The position numbers and the translations under genes are program-made. A DNA stretch of 64,000 nt from Pseudoflavonifractor sp902362925 (GTDB taxonomy: Bacteria > Bacillota > Clostridia > Oscillospirales > Oscillospiraceae), in assembly GCA_902362925.1 (NCBI GenBank), contig CABIYL010000003.1; one strand, 5' to 3'. Positions 34,496 through 42,075 of this stretch are shown piece after piece (positions within the stretch are counted from its first letter, which is position 1; every line of letters begins with the position of its first letter). The notes below the pieces were generated by a model. That model worked only from the letters and a program-made list of their open reading frames with translations, made no database searches and had not been told where the DNA came from.

Positions 34496-35107
34496 GTGCT
34501 GAAAATCAAAGAGGCCATCGTGGTGGAGGGCCGTTATGACAAGAATACCCTCTCCCAGCTGGTGGATACCATGATCATTGAGACAAAGGGGTTTGGCATT
34601 TTCAAGGACAATGAGCGGCTCTCCCTGCTCCGCCGTCTGGCCAGAGAGCGGGGGCTGGTGGTGCTCACCGATTCGGACGGCGCGGGCTTTGTTATCCGTA
34701 ACTTTCTCAAGGGGGCCATCCCGCCCCAGCAGGTAAAACACGCCTATATCCCCGACCTCTTCGGCAAGGAGCGCCGCAAGCGCCAGCCGGGGAAGGAGGG
34801 CAAGCTGGGGGTGGAGGGCATGCGTCCCCAGGTGCTGGAGGAGGCGCTCCACCGAGCGGGGGTCACCTTCCTGGACCAGGAGCCGGGAGCGCAGACACCC
34901 AGACGTCCCATCACCAAGGCGGACCTGTTCTCCGCCGGTCTGTCCGGCGGACCGGACTCCGCAAGCCGCCGCCAGACGCTGCTCCGTTGCCTGGACCTGC
35001 CCGAGCATATGACGGCCAATGCCATGCTGGAGGCGCTGAATGTGTTCTGTACCTATGAGGAGTTTCAAAAGGCCGTCTCCAACCTTGAGACGGCGGAAAA
35101 GCAGTAA
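34496..35107 (+). CDS. Toprim-domain ribonuclease M5-like protein
   Basis: 203 residues. The Toprim domain is at the N-terminus (EAIVVEGRYD with its catalytic Glu, then VLTDSDGAG with the Asp pair), followed by a C-terminal DUF4093-type part. RNase M5 matures the 5S rRNA precursor; this protein is somewhat divergent from the B. subtilis enzyme. GTG start at 34496 follows GGAGG by 8 nt. Confidence 0.85.
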   Translation: MLKIKEAIVVEGRYDKNTLSQLVDTMIIETKGFGIFKDNERLSLLRRLARERGLVVLTDSDGAGFVIRNFLKGAIPPQQVKHAYIPDLFGKERRKRQPGKEGKLGVEGMRPQVLEEALHRAGVTFLDQEPGAQTPRRPITKADLFSAGLSGGPDSASRRQTLLRCLDLPEHMTANAMLEALNVFCTYEEFQKAVSNLETAEKQ

Positions 35108-35116
35108 AATTGTTCT

Positions 35117-35150
35117 GAGAGCCCGGCGGATTGCACCGCCGGGCCCTCTT
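35117..35150 (+). terminator. Terminator after the Toprim gene
   Basis: GAGAGCCCGGCGG / CCGCCGGGCCCTC stem followed by TTTATA. Confidence 0.88.
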
Positions 35151-35193
35151 TATAGGCCGCCAAAAAATTTTTTCGGAAAAGCGAAAAAACCTC

Positions 35194-35222
35194 TTTACAA
35201 ACAGGGGAGGGTATGCTATTAT
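35194..35222 (+). promoter_or_regulatory. perR-rubrerythrin promoter
   Basis: TTTACA (35194-35199), 17-bp spacer, TATTAT (35217-35222). The -10 region is embedded in the AT-rich TATTATAAT, compatible with a PerR box, though no full PerR site is clear. Confidence 0.7.
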
Positions 35223-35262
35223 AATCCTGCAAACAAGAATTACTACTGTTAAGGAGGCGAGT

Positions 35263-35667
35263 ATGGAACGCACCATCCGGTACAGCAAAAAGCGTGAGGC
35301 CATTCTGGAGGCCATCTGCTCCACCGATATCCACCCCTCGGCTGACTGGATTTATCAGCGGCTCAAGCCCGCCCATCCGGATCTGTCTTTGGGTACTGTC
35401 TACCGGAACCTGAACTTCTTCCGGGAGCAGGGAACGATACAGTGTGTGGCGGTGGTGAACGGACAGGAGCGCTTTGATGCAAACGTCCGCCCGCACAATC
35501 ACTTTATCTGTGACCACTGCGGCGCTGTGATTGATCTGCATCAGATTCCGGTGGACGCCGGGCTGGATCGGCAGGTCAGCGAGAAATACGGGCTCCAGGT
35601 ACACCATCACGACCTTGTTTTCCACGGCACCTGCACAGGCTGCAGGGAGAAAAGCCAAATCAGTTAA
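35263..35667 (+). CDS. Fur-family peroxide regulator (PerR-like)
   Basis: 134 residues. Winged helix (KREAILEAICSTDIHPSADWIYQRL, then LGTVYRNLNFF) followed by a dimerisation domain with the metal motif HNHFICDHCG and the second CxxC in GTCTGC. The PerR assignment rests on the neighbour: rubrerythrin lies 35 bp downstream, the standard peroxide defence pair in anaerobes. It is probably autoregulated. ATG follows AAGGAGG. Confidence 0.88.
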   Translation: MERTIRYSKKREAILEAICSTDIHPSADWIYQRLKPAHPDLSLGTVYRNLNFFREQGTIQCVAVVNGQERFDANVRPHNHFICDHCGAVIDLHQIPVDAGLDRQVSEKYGLQVHHHDLVFHGTCTGCREKSQIS

Positions 35668-35702
35668 ATAAAACAAAAAATCAAAATCAGGAGGAAATCA
35701 AC

Positions 35703-36245
35703 ATGAAAAAGTTTGTCTGCACCGTCTGTGGTTATGTCCATGAGGGCGATTCCGCTCCCGAGTTCTGCCCCATCTGCAAGGCTCCCGCTGAGAAGTTCAA
35801 GGAGCAGTCCGGCGAGAAGACCTGGGCCGCTGAGCACGTTGTCGGCGTGGCCAAGGGCGTGGACGAGGAGATCCTGAAGGGTCTGCGCATGAACTTCGAG
35901 GGCGAGTGCTCCGAGGTCGGTATGTACCTGGCCATGGCCCGTGTGGCTCACCGCGAGGGCTATCCCGAGATCGGCCTGTACTGGGAGAAGGCCGCCTATG
36001 AGGAGGCCGAGCACGCTGCCAAGTTTGCCGAGCTGCTGGGCGAGGTCGTGACCGACTCCACCAAGAAGAACCTGGAGATGCGTGTTGACGCCGAGAACGG
36101 CGCCACCGCCGGCAAGTTCGAGCTGGCCAAGAAGGCCAAGGAGCTGGGTCTGGACGCCATCCACGACACCGTGCACGAGATGGCCCGCGACGAGGCCCGC
36201 CACGGCAAGGCTTTCGAGGGCCTGCTGAAGCGCTACTTCGGCTAA
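35703..36245 (+). CDS. Reverse rubrerythrin (peroxide reductase)
   Basis: 180 residues with the rubredoxin-like domain first (Cys6, Cys9, Cys22 and Cys25 in CTVCG and CPICK), then the ferritin-like di-iron domain with ECSEVGMYLAMARVAHREG, EEAEHAAKF and MARDEARHGKAF. This inverted order is typical of clostridial reverse rubrerythrins, which reduce hydrogen peroxide and oxygen with NADH. The last 20 codons form one attachment copy of the downstream island (attL); the reading frame is intact. Confidence 0.95.
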   Translation: MKKFVCTVCGYVHEGDSAPEFCPICKAPAEKFKEQSGEKTWAAEHVVGVAKGVDEEILKGLRMNFEGECSEVGMYLAMARVAHREGYPEIGLYWEKAAYEEAEHAAKFAELLGEVVTDSTKKNLEMRVDAENGATAGKFELAKKAKELGLDAIHDTVHEMARDEARHGKAFEGLLKRYFG

Positions 36246-36249
36246 TCCA
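36181..36249 (+). other. attL attachment site
   Basis: The last codons of rubrerythrin plus about 5 bp. Matches 43442-43510 except for three silent bases and the base right after the stop codon. The longest exact shared runs are CGCGACGAGG to GGCAAGGCTT (28 bp) and GGCCTGCTGA to TTCGGCTAA (27 bp). Confidence 0.85.
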
Positions 36250-36272
36250 AACCGGATAAGTAAGCACTTTTT

Positions 36273-36308
36273 GAGAGGGAATCGGGAAACCGGTTCCCTC
36301 TCTTTTTG
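36273..36308 (+). terminator. Island-supplied terminator for rubrerythrin
   Basis: GAGAGGGA...TCCCTCTC stem with an inner ACCGGT-like pairing and TTTTT. It replaces the original rubrerythrin terminator, now stranded at 43519-43556. Confidence 0.85.
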
Positions 36309-36316
36309 CGCTTGTG

Positions 36317-36391
36317 GTGTCCCAAGGGTGTCCCGCCGCTGTTTGCCTGTGTTCTGAATCAAGAAAAAGTGTCCCGTGTAAAAGGTGTCCC
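36317..36391. promoter_or_regulatory. Four GTGTCCC arm-type repeats next to attL
   Basis: GTGTCCC occurs at 36317-36323, 36328-36334, 36369-36375 and 36385-36391, all in the same orientation. GTGTCCC also occurs at 43366-43372 and GTGTCCT at 43323-43329 by the other end. Repeats of this sort are typical arm-binding sites of tyrosine integrases or their excision factors. Confidence 0.6.
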
Positions 36392-36436
36392 TAAATCAAC
36401 AAGTTGCACAAAGAATGGTGTCTTTCTGGTGGGCCA

Positions 36437-36997
36437 TTACAGGCCCATTTCTTTGACCCGTCTGTAAAAGGTATTCGGCTTCAAGCCAACCTCCTGCATG
36501 GCGGCGGTGGCCGTTATCTCCCCGGCCCTCCACCGCTTGCAGGCGTCTTTGAATTGCGCCTCGTCCACCTCCAAGGGCTTGCGGCCCTTGTACTTGCCCG
36601 CGTCCTTGGCGATTGCGATTCCTTCCCGTTGCCGCTCCAAGATGTTCTCCCGTTCCAGTTCCGCCAGAGCACCGAACACTGTCAGCATGAAACGGCCTTG
36701 CGGGGTGGTGGTGTCGATGTTCTCTTTCAGACTGACAAACTCCACCTGTTTCTCCGTCAGTTCTGACACGATGGAAAGCAAGTCGCGGGTGTTGCGGGCG
36801 ATACGGGAAATACTCTCCACGATAACCATGTCCCCGGCCCGGACAAAGGCCATCATTTCCTTGAACGCCTTGCGGTCTGTGTTCTTGCCGCTCGCCTTGT
36901 CGATGAACAGTTTTTCGGCCTTCTGTTCCTTCATCATTTTCAGTTGCCGCGCCTCGTTCTGCTCGATGGTGGAGCAACGCACATACCCAACCCGCAT
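36437..36997 (-). CDS. Serine recombinase (resolvase/invertase type)
   Basis: 186 residues. Resolvase N-terminal domain with the catalytic serine at residue 9 (VGYVRCSTIEQN), the arginines in ISRIARNTRDLL, and the dimer helix FGALAELERENI, then a C-terminal HTH (GEITATAAMQEVGLKPNTFYRRV). It cuts DNA at a res- or inversion-type site. It is in the island in addition to the tyrosine integrase and could resolve multimers of a replicating form. Start MRVGYV at 36997 follows AAAGGGG; a consensus promoter lies at 37031-37059. Confidence 0.92.
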   Translation of the reverse strand: MRVGYVRCSTIEQNEARQLKMMKEQKAEKLFIDKASGKNTDRKAFKEMMAFVRAGDMVIVESISRIARNTRDLLSIVSELTEKQVEFVSLKENIDTTTPQGRFMLTVFGALAELERENILERQREGIAIAKDAGKYKGRKPLEVDEAQFKDACKRWRAGEITATAAMQEVGLKPNTFYRRVKEMGL

Positions 36998-37030
36998 TTG
37001 CCGCACGCCCCTTTCGTTTTTTCTGGTATC

Positions 37031-37059
37031 ATTGTACCACAAAGGCGAAAATATGTCAA
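37031..37059 (-). promoter_or_regulatory. Promoter of the serine recombinase gene
   Basis: On the minus strand TTGACA (37054-37059), 17-bp spacer, TACAAT (37031-37036). Confidence 0.85.
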
Positions 37060-37164
37060 TAGAGTATTTTATATTTTTGAAATATTTCAAATAAAAGAAA
37101 ATGACTTGTGTGACACATAAAACGGCGCTGTTTCAATATGTCATAAGGGTATACCCTATTGACA

Positions 37165-37209
37165 GAGAAAGGAAATGATACTCTAAAAGTATCACTTCCT
37201 TTCTCATTT
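37165..37209. terminator. Terminator after the island lipoprotein operon
   Basis: Long inverted repeat GAGAAAGGAA-TGATAC / GTATCA-TTCCTTTCTC with loop TCTAAAA. It looked at first like an anticodon arm but the stem runs far beyond one. Confidence 0.8.
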
Positions 37210-37212
37210 TCA

Positions 37213-37749
37213 TCATTTCTCTTTTGGAGGGACTTCTGCGACTTTTATAGAAATCGGCTCGCTAAACTCACCATCGTATGTTTCTTCTTCCCCATCCTCG
37301 TCTATGGTAACTTGATAGCTGTATGCATATACTGTGTCGATTATCTCTGCAAGTTCTTCTATTGTCTCTACACCGCGGGTTTCATTTGTTTGAAATCTGA
37401 ACCAACCAGCTTGACCCGCCCTCAAATTTTCTACGGCATTGAAAGCATCTACAACAATATCACCATTTGCATCTAAACCTTGAAATCGAACAATAACGTA
37501 GTCCATATCAGTTTCCGTTATATTACGAAATTGTAGTTCAATATCTACCCCATAGCCATAGTTATATCGCACGTTCTCATATTCAAGTTCATCGAAAAAT
37601 ACTTCAGTTTCCGACAATTCATCATTATTTTGCGACAAAACTTCTGATGATTGTGTAACATTAGGCGATTGAGACGCAGATTGACCGCCACAAGCCGACA
37701 ATGACAGCATGAGTGCCGCCGCCAGAATCAGCGGCAATAACCGTTTCAT
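37213..37749 (-). CDS. Island lipoprotein, FxLYD-like
   Basis: 178 residues. The signal peptide ends LSLSAC, a lipobox, then a Ser/Gln/Asn-rich linker. The folded part (YNYGYGVDIELQFRNITETD, then VDAFNAVENLRAGQAGWFRFQ) resembles FxLYD-type beta-sandwich domains common in extracellular lipoproteins. Cargo gene of the island, role unknown. It is the last gene of the AbrB-like / HTH / lipoprotein operon, with a 4-bp overlap to the HTH gene. Distinctly lower GC than the host. Confidence 0.75.
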   Translation of the reverse strand: MKRLLPLILAAALMLSLSACGGQSASQSPNVTQSSEVLSQNNDELSETEVFFDELEYENVRYNYGYGVDIELQFRNITETDMDYVIVRFQGLDANGDIVVDAFNAVENLRAGQAGWFRFQTNETRGVETIEELAEIIDTVYAYSYQVTIDEDGEEETYDGEFSEPISIKVAEVPPKEK

Positions 37750-37946
37750 CTTCCTTTGCCTCCTTCCCGCACGACCTCTGAAAAGGTGTGCTTAACAATC
37801 GGGGGTGTCCCCTTCATTTTGATGTACCTTGCAACCGTGGAGCCGCTCCGCCCGATCTGACGGCCTACCTTCGCATAGTTGCCAAACCGGGCATATAAGC
37901 GGTGCATTTCCACGATTTCCGCCGGGGTCACTCTTGACCCGGCCAT
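37746..37946 (-). CDS. Small helix-turn-helix protein
   Basis: 66 residues. RVTPAEIVEMHRLYARFGNY, then KVGRQIGRSGSTVARYIKMK, is a homeodomain-like HTH, probably a repressor or recombination directionality factor of the island. Its start overlaps the stop of the AbrB-like gene by a base. The 3' end (encoding IVKHTFSEVVREG) has a diverged second copy at 46760-46818. Confidence 0.75.
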   Translation of the reverse strand: MAGSRVTPAEIVEMHRLYARFGNYAKVGRQIGRSGSTVARYIKMKGTPPIVKHTFSEVVREGGKGR

Positions 37947-38143
37947 TACTTCACGACCTTATCTTCTGCCCGGAGCATGGTTTCCTTCATGGCCTTTTCA
38001 AACTGGTCGCGGACATATTCCTCTGCCGTCCATTTCTTATCAGAGCCGCCCTCCGCCAGAATCTTGTTCATCTTGTCGAGGTGAGTAAAGAAAGACTTCG
38101 GCAGGATGATACGGCCCTTTTCGGTGTCTAATACGATACGCAT
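37946..38143 (-). CDS. Small AbrB-like protein
   Basis: 65 residues. MRIVLDTEKGRIILPKSFF resembles the swapped-hairpin N-terminus of AbrB/SpoVT-type DNA-binding or antitoxin proteins; the C-terminus is helical and charged. ATG 38143 follows GGAGGAATTGCT. First gene of its operon. The perfect inverted repeat TGTACGAA...TTCGTACA lies right upstream and is a good operator candidate. No toxin partner is recognised. Confidence 0.65.
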   Translation of the reverse strand: MRIVLDTEKGRIILPKSFFTHLDKMNKILAEGGSDKKWTAEEYVRDQFEKAMKETMLRAEDKVVK

Positions 38144-38169
38144 AGCAATTCCTCCTAACAAACAAAAAA

Positions 38170-38206
38170 TGTACGAACACTGTGCAAATCGCCAGTATTT
38201 CGTACA
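38170..38206. promoter_or_regulatory. Inverted repeat operator upstream of the AbrB-like gene
   Basis: TGTACGAA (38170-38177) and TTCGTACA (38199-38206), a perfect 8-bp inverted repeat with 21 bp between. A minus-strand TTGACA lies just upstream at about 38224-38229. Confidence 0.6.
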
Positions 38207-38209
38207 ATC

Positions 38210-38858
38210 TATCATATATATATTGTCAAGACCTTTCACAAAATTTCTCCAAAATGACGGGGAATAAAGTAAAACGCGGCAGATTGACGGAAAACGGCGG
38301 GAAACACACGGTTTCGCGCCGTTTCCTCTTTATTTTGCTCCATTTTCACTTGATTTCACGGCGAAACGCTCGAATTTCAAGCGTTTTCATGCCGTAACAG
38401 AGAAAAACAAAGCGTTTCGTCGCCGATTTCGTGGGATTTGCCGCCGTTTCCATCGTTTCCGCTCGCGTTTTCCGTGATTTATCAGCGGTCGGGAAAACGC
38501 CCAAAAAAGACGGGGCGCGGCCTTTTCCTCTGTCAAAATCCCAAAACCATCCCCCGGTGTCCCTCTGTCCACGGGGGAGCGGCGGCAGGGCAAAGGGATT
38601 CCGCCGCCCAGCGGCAGGAGCCGCGCAGGATTCCCACACGAAAAAATTTTGCGAGGGAGTTCCTTTTCTTCTGCTCCGCTCGCCTTGTGTGAGGTCTGTT
38701 TGATTATCGGAAAAATGTTGCAAAATTGCTCTAAAATCAACACTATTTCGATTATTTTACTAAAAAATATTTTTATGGTATAATATATATAGAAGGTGAG
38801 AGAGGGGGGAAACCTCTTGAAACCTCTCTAAATTCTAATTAAAAGGAGATATTCCACT
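38210..38858. other. Island non-coding region with CGTTTTC/CGTTTCC motifs, possible origin
   Basis: About 650 bp with no believable protein. It has six or seven scattered GTTTTC/GTTTCC motifs preceded by C or G (38322-38470), an inverted repeat AAACGCT/AGCGTTT near 38365-38386, a GC-rich stretch at 38560-38640 and an AT-rich stretch at 38700-38800. The position before a primase gene fits a replication origin, but this is inference. The primase promoter is at 38756-38784. Confidence 0.45.
38756..38784 (+). promoter_or_regulatory. Promoter and hairpin leader of the island replication operon
   Basis: TTTACT (38756-38761), 17-bp spacer, TATAAT (38779-38784). The leader before the primase gene has GAGAGG...CCTCTC pairing with an alternative CCTCT partner (38798-38830), which could act as an attenuator or stabiliser. 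Confidence 0.8.
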
Positions 38859-40115
38859 ATGAAAAACAATTAGATTTCTGACTTTCTGATTCCCGCAGAG
38901 CCGACCTATGAGGACAAGCTGGACTGTCTGACCGAGGAAGATTTCTTTGCCTTCTTCGAGGCCATGAACGCCGCGCCCAAGTGGGGGACTTGCGGCGGGA
39001 AGGATTGTATCAAAGTGCTGACCCTATGCCACAACGGGACACACCACAACGCCGCCTTTGACCCGGAAACCCACAAAATCACCTGTTTCAGTGAGTGCAA
39101 CACAACGACCATGATTCACACATGGGTGTGTAAGGTGCTGGGAACAACGAACCCAAACGAGGGCAGGCAGTTCATTGAAAAGTGGATTGACGAGGCAGAG
39201 ATTGACTTGTCCGATGTGATTCCGGGAACCAGCGGCGGCACAAAGACCTATCATGTCTTTGACCCAGACAAGAAGGTGGACATGGTGAAGGGCATTGACC
39301 CGAAAATCCTTGCCGACCTCTATTCCCGATTTGATACCACGCCGCAGACCCTTTCCCGGTTGAAGTGGTATTTGCCAAAGGCGCGGGGCGGCGACGAAAT
39401 TCCGCTCCAACAGTTGATTGACTTTGATGTGGCCTACTATCCCAAGCGGGGGACAATTATTCTCCCACACCACAATATCAACGGCGAAATTGCAGGGCTT
39501 TATGAGCGCAGTTTTGCGCCTACAAGGGATGAAATGGAGAAGATTTTCCAATACGGCAAGCACGAGTGGATAGACAACAAGGAAATTTGGAAGGCCATTC
39601 ATTACGCGCCAAAGTCTAAATATATGCCGCTTTGGAAGGAGAAAGAATATCGAGATAAAAATATCGAGAACGATTACACATGGAGTTTTCCCAACAGTTG
39701 CAACCTTTACGGCTTGCACAAGGCAAAAGAGGCCATTCAGGAGAGCGGCAAGGCAATCATTTTCGAGGGCGCAAAGAGCGTTATGCTTGCCCATGCCTAC
39801 GGCTATCCCTTCGCCGTGGCCTCTCACACCTTCGGCGCACATGAAAACCACATTTCCATGCTGATTCATGCGGGCGCAAAGGAGATTATTCTTGCCTTTG
39901 ACCGCCAATACAAAGAGCCAGCGGGAAAGGAGTGGGACACCTACGAAAAGCGTACACAGGGCCTTGCAGACCGTGTGGGGCGGTTTGTGAAGGTGAGCCG
40001 CATTTGTGACCGTGACGGCGCTTTCCTTGGCTACAAGGACGCGCCAATCGACAACGGCAAGGCCGCCTTTGAAACTCTCTTTGCCAGCCGGGAAGTTCTG
40101 ACAGGGAGAGGGTAA
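38859..40115 (+). CDS. DnaG-like primase with an in-frame TAG at codon 5
   Basis: ATG 38859 has a strong AAAAGGAG site 9 nt upstream. Codons 1-4 read MKNN, codon 5 is TAG (38871-38873), and the frame then continues open for 413 codons starting ISDFLIPAEPTYEDK. The continuing protein has a CHC2-like zinc motif (CGGKDCIKVLTLCHNGTHHN, then CFSEC) and a Toprim domain (IIFEGAKSVMLAHAYG; ILAFDRQY), as in replication primases of mobile elements. If TAG stops translation, synthesis could only restart at ATG 38964 without a good site, losing 35 residues but not the zinc motif. Confidence 0.8.
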
Positions 40116-40118
40116 GGC

Positions 40119-41243
40119 GTGAACCATGAAAAGGAAAAGGCCGCCGCCGACCCGCTCGACACAAAAGAGGGTGTCCCGCTCCACCATGTAGGAGCGGGAG
40201 AGGCCGAGGGCGAGAGCGCCGCCGCGCCGCTCCTGTTCCGTGGCGCTCCGATCTGCTGGGCCACGGAACAGCAGACCCGCCGCGTGGTGGAGAAAAACGC
40301 CGTCGGCCCCGATACCATCAGCGAGAGGCCGGGGCGCAAAGTCAACCTGATTGCCTACAACGGCCAGACCTACCAAAAGGAGCGGTTTTATCAGGCCGTG
40401 TTTTAGGACTACAAGAAATATCCCTATCGGGTGAAATTCCTGACCAATGATATTTTCCGGCTGGGCGGCAGTCAGAGGGCAAAACTGCAATATCACATTC
40501 TTTCCCAGCGGTTTCCGCTCGCGGCGGTGAGCGCGTCGGACAAACAGGAGTTAGAGGCGTTTGCCGCGTCCTCTGCAACAGAAACCGCTCAGCGGTGGTT
40601 AAACCGCATGATGTGGCCGCAGGGCCATGAAAAAATGGTGTCCTTCGGCGCGGCGCTGGAAGTGCCGGGGAACACGCGCGGCCTCTGGTGCTACTATGCC
40701 AAGGTGGACGAACACCGCGCAACCTATACCGGCGTTCCTATGTCGTGGGAAACATGGGCGGCCCCTCTGCTGGACTATCTGACCGCATGGAGAGCCGCCC
40801 GGCGCTGGGACATGGTAGAGGTCATGCAGGGGGCCATGCTCCGCTTGTACTACCACGCGCCCTATTATCTGACCGTCCCCAAGGCTGTCCGCGTGGCCGT
40901 GGTGAAATGGGTGTATCAGTTTTTGAAGGACGGGGCCGCCCCCTTTCCCTTCGCCGGGGACATGGGGAGCGAGGAATATTCCTTCACCATTGACTTTGAA
41001 AGAGATATGGAGATAGTTCCCAACCGCTCCATAAAAAACGATATGGCGGCCTACAACCGCCAGGCCAATGCGGAGAAAGGCCGCCGCCGCGTGGAAAAGC
41101 GTTTTGCCGACTTGCAGGGCGACAAGTGGACAACGGCGGAGTTGACCGGCCAAGGATTCACCAAGAGGAATATTAGTGCCTTTGTAGAAAACGGCCTGAT
41201 AAAACGCCTCTGCAAAGGCCATTACATGAGGGTTTCCAAGTGA
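40119..41243 (+). CDS. Island replication-type protein with an in-frame TAG at codon 96
   Basis: GTG 40119 to TGA 41243, 374 codons with one internal TAG at 40404-40406. Before it: a charged leader and RKVNLIAYNGQTYQKERFYQ. After it, in the same frame: DYKKYPYRVKFLTNDIFRLG, a long helical region and a C-terminal winged-helix-like part (WTTAELTGQGFTKRNISAFV). The smooth sequence on both sides argues for one protein. It starts 3 bp after the primase stop, so the pair probably acts together in replication. No exact family recognised. Confidence 0.65.
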
Positions 41244-41369
41244 GCGCGGGGACATCGGTAACGCGCCCGGAAGTTCATTATTACAAAGTTATTAGAACAT
41301 TCGGGCGCGTTACCAAAGTGTCAGAACGCAAAGGGAAACCAATATCAAAAGAGAAAGAGGTATCAATTT

Positions 41370-41552
41370 ATGGTAAATTACATTTTTGACCCGGAAGAAA
41401 AAGAGTATATCACCGTGACGCGGCCTTATCCCTATTCCGTGGGGTGTCATGGTAAACCGCTTTTCCCGGCGGAGATATACAGACGCAGGGCAAAACTGAA
41501 AGTCAATCTGATACCAGAAACCAAGGAGAGGGGGGACAATAAGCATGACTGA
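41370..41552 (+). CDS. Small island protein, unknown
   Basis: 60 residues (MVNYIFDPEEKEYITVTRPY). ATG follows GAAAGAGG. Polar, no membrane segment, no recognised domain. It overlaps the next gene by 8 bp in the replication operon, which supports it being real. Confidence 0.6.
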   Translation: MVNYIFDPEEKEYITVTRPYPYSVGCHGKPLFPAEIYRRRAKLKVNLIPETKERGDNKHD

Positions 41553-41862
41553 TAGAGATAGAATGATTGATGATATTATCCTTGCCTTTGACTGGGAAAT
41601 GGGCTGTATTGAAAAAGATAATGTCTGGTTTGAGAGCGTCCAAGGCAACACGCCCAGCCTCACAGACGCATACAACCGAGTACACCGCAAGGGCAAGAAG
41701 TACGATGAACAGCGGGCGGCCTTGCGCCGTGTGTTGCGCCGCATTTTGCCAACCGACACCACGCCGCCAGACACCAAGACAATGGAAAAGCAGTTGCGGC
41801 CCGCCGCAAAAGAGGCGGTGGAAAAGGCGCTTGCAGAGGCCGTGAAGGATTTGAACAAGTGA
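41545..41862 (+). CDS. Small island protein, unknown, helical
   Basis: 105 residues, charged and helical (DRMIDDIILAFDWEMGCIEK, C-terminus EAVEKALAEAVKDLNK). It starts inside the previous gene; GGAGAGG lies 12 nt upstream. It ends in TGA and is followed by the convergent terminator GGCGGCG...CGCCGCC at 41897-41922. Function unknown. Confidence 0.65.
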   Translation: MTDRDRMIDDIILAFDWEMGCIEKDNVWFESVQGNTPSLTDAYNRVHRKGKKYDEQRAALRRVLRRILPTDTTPPDTKTMEKQLRPAAKEAVEKALAEAVKDLNK

Positions 41863-41896
41863 GCGGCCCGCCCGCTCGACGGCAGGGGAAAGAGGA

Positions 41897-41922
41897 CGGC
41901 GGCGAGTTAGACCCGCCGCCGC
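41897..41922. terminator. Convergent terminator in the island
   Basis: GGCGGCG-AGTTAGACC-CGCCGCC hairpin lying between the replication operon and the integrase side; no long T-run. Confidence 0.55.
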
Positions 41923-41927
41923 TCCTG

Positions 41928-42071
41928 TCACTTCTCCTTGTCGCTGGTATTTGTTTCCCGCTCCGCGTCCTTCTCCTGTCCGGGTTTCTTCTCCCATTCA
42001 AGAATTTCTTCCATCACCAAGGCAAGCGGCAAGTCTGGTAAATTCCACATAATCAAGCCCCCATTCTTCAT
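41928..42071 (-). CDS. Possible 47-residue protein after the integrase gene
   Basis: ATG 42071 to TGA 41928, starting 4 bp after the integrase stop. Alternatively it starts at ATG 42050, 7 nt after GGGGG. The product has a short hydrophobic start (MWNLPDLPLALVMEEILEWE) and a highly charged tail. The position is where small excisionases or regulators often lie, but no HTH is evident. Confidence 0.45.
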   Translation of the reverse strand: MKNGGLIMWNLPDLPLALVMEEILEWEKKPGQEKDAERETNTSDKEK

Positions 42072-42075
42072 TATG

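Noticed and set aside
37172..37192. GATAC-TCTAAAA-GTATC looked like an anticodon arm that might read TAG
   Set aside because: The stem extends well beyond 5 bp into GAGAAAGG/TTCCTTTCTC, there are no D or T arms, and position 33 would not be U; it is a terminator.
38346..38723. 125-codon and 118-codon frames in the island non-coding region
   Set aside because: Low-complexity Pro/Arg/Gly composition, no ribosome sites, overlapping each other on the same strand in different frames; treated as non-coding.
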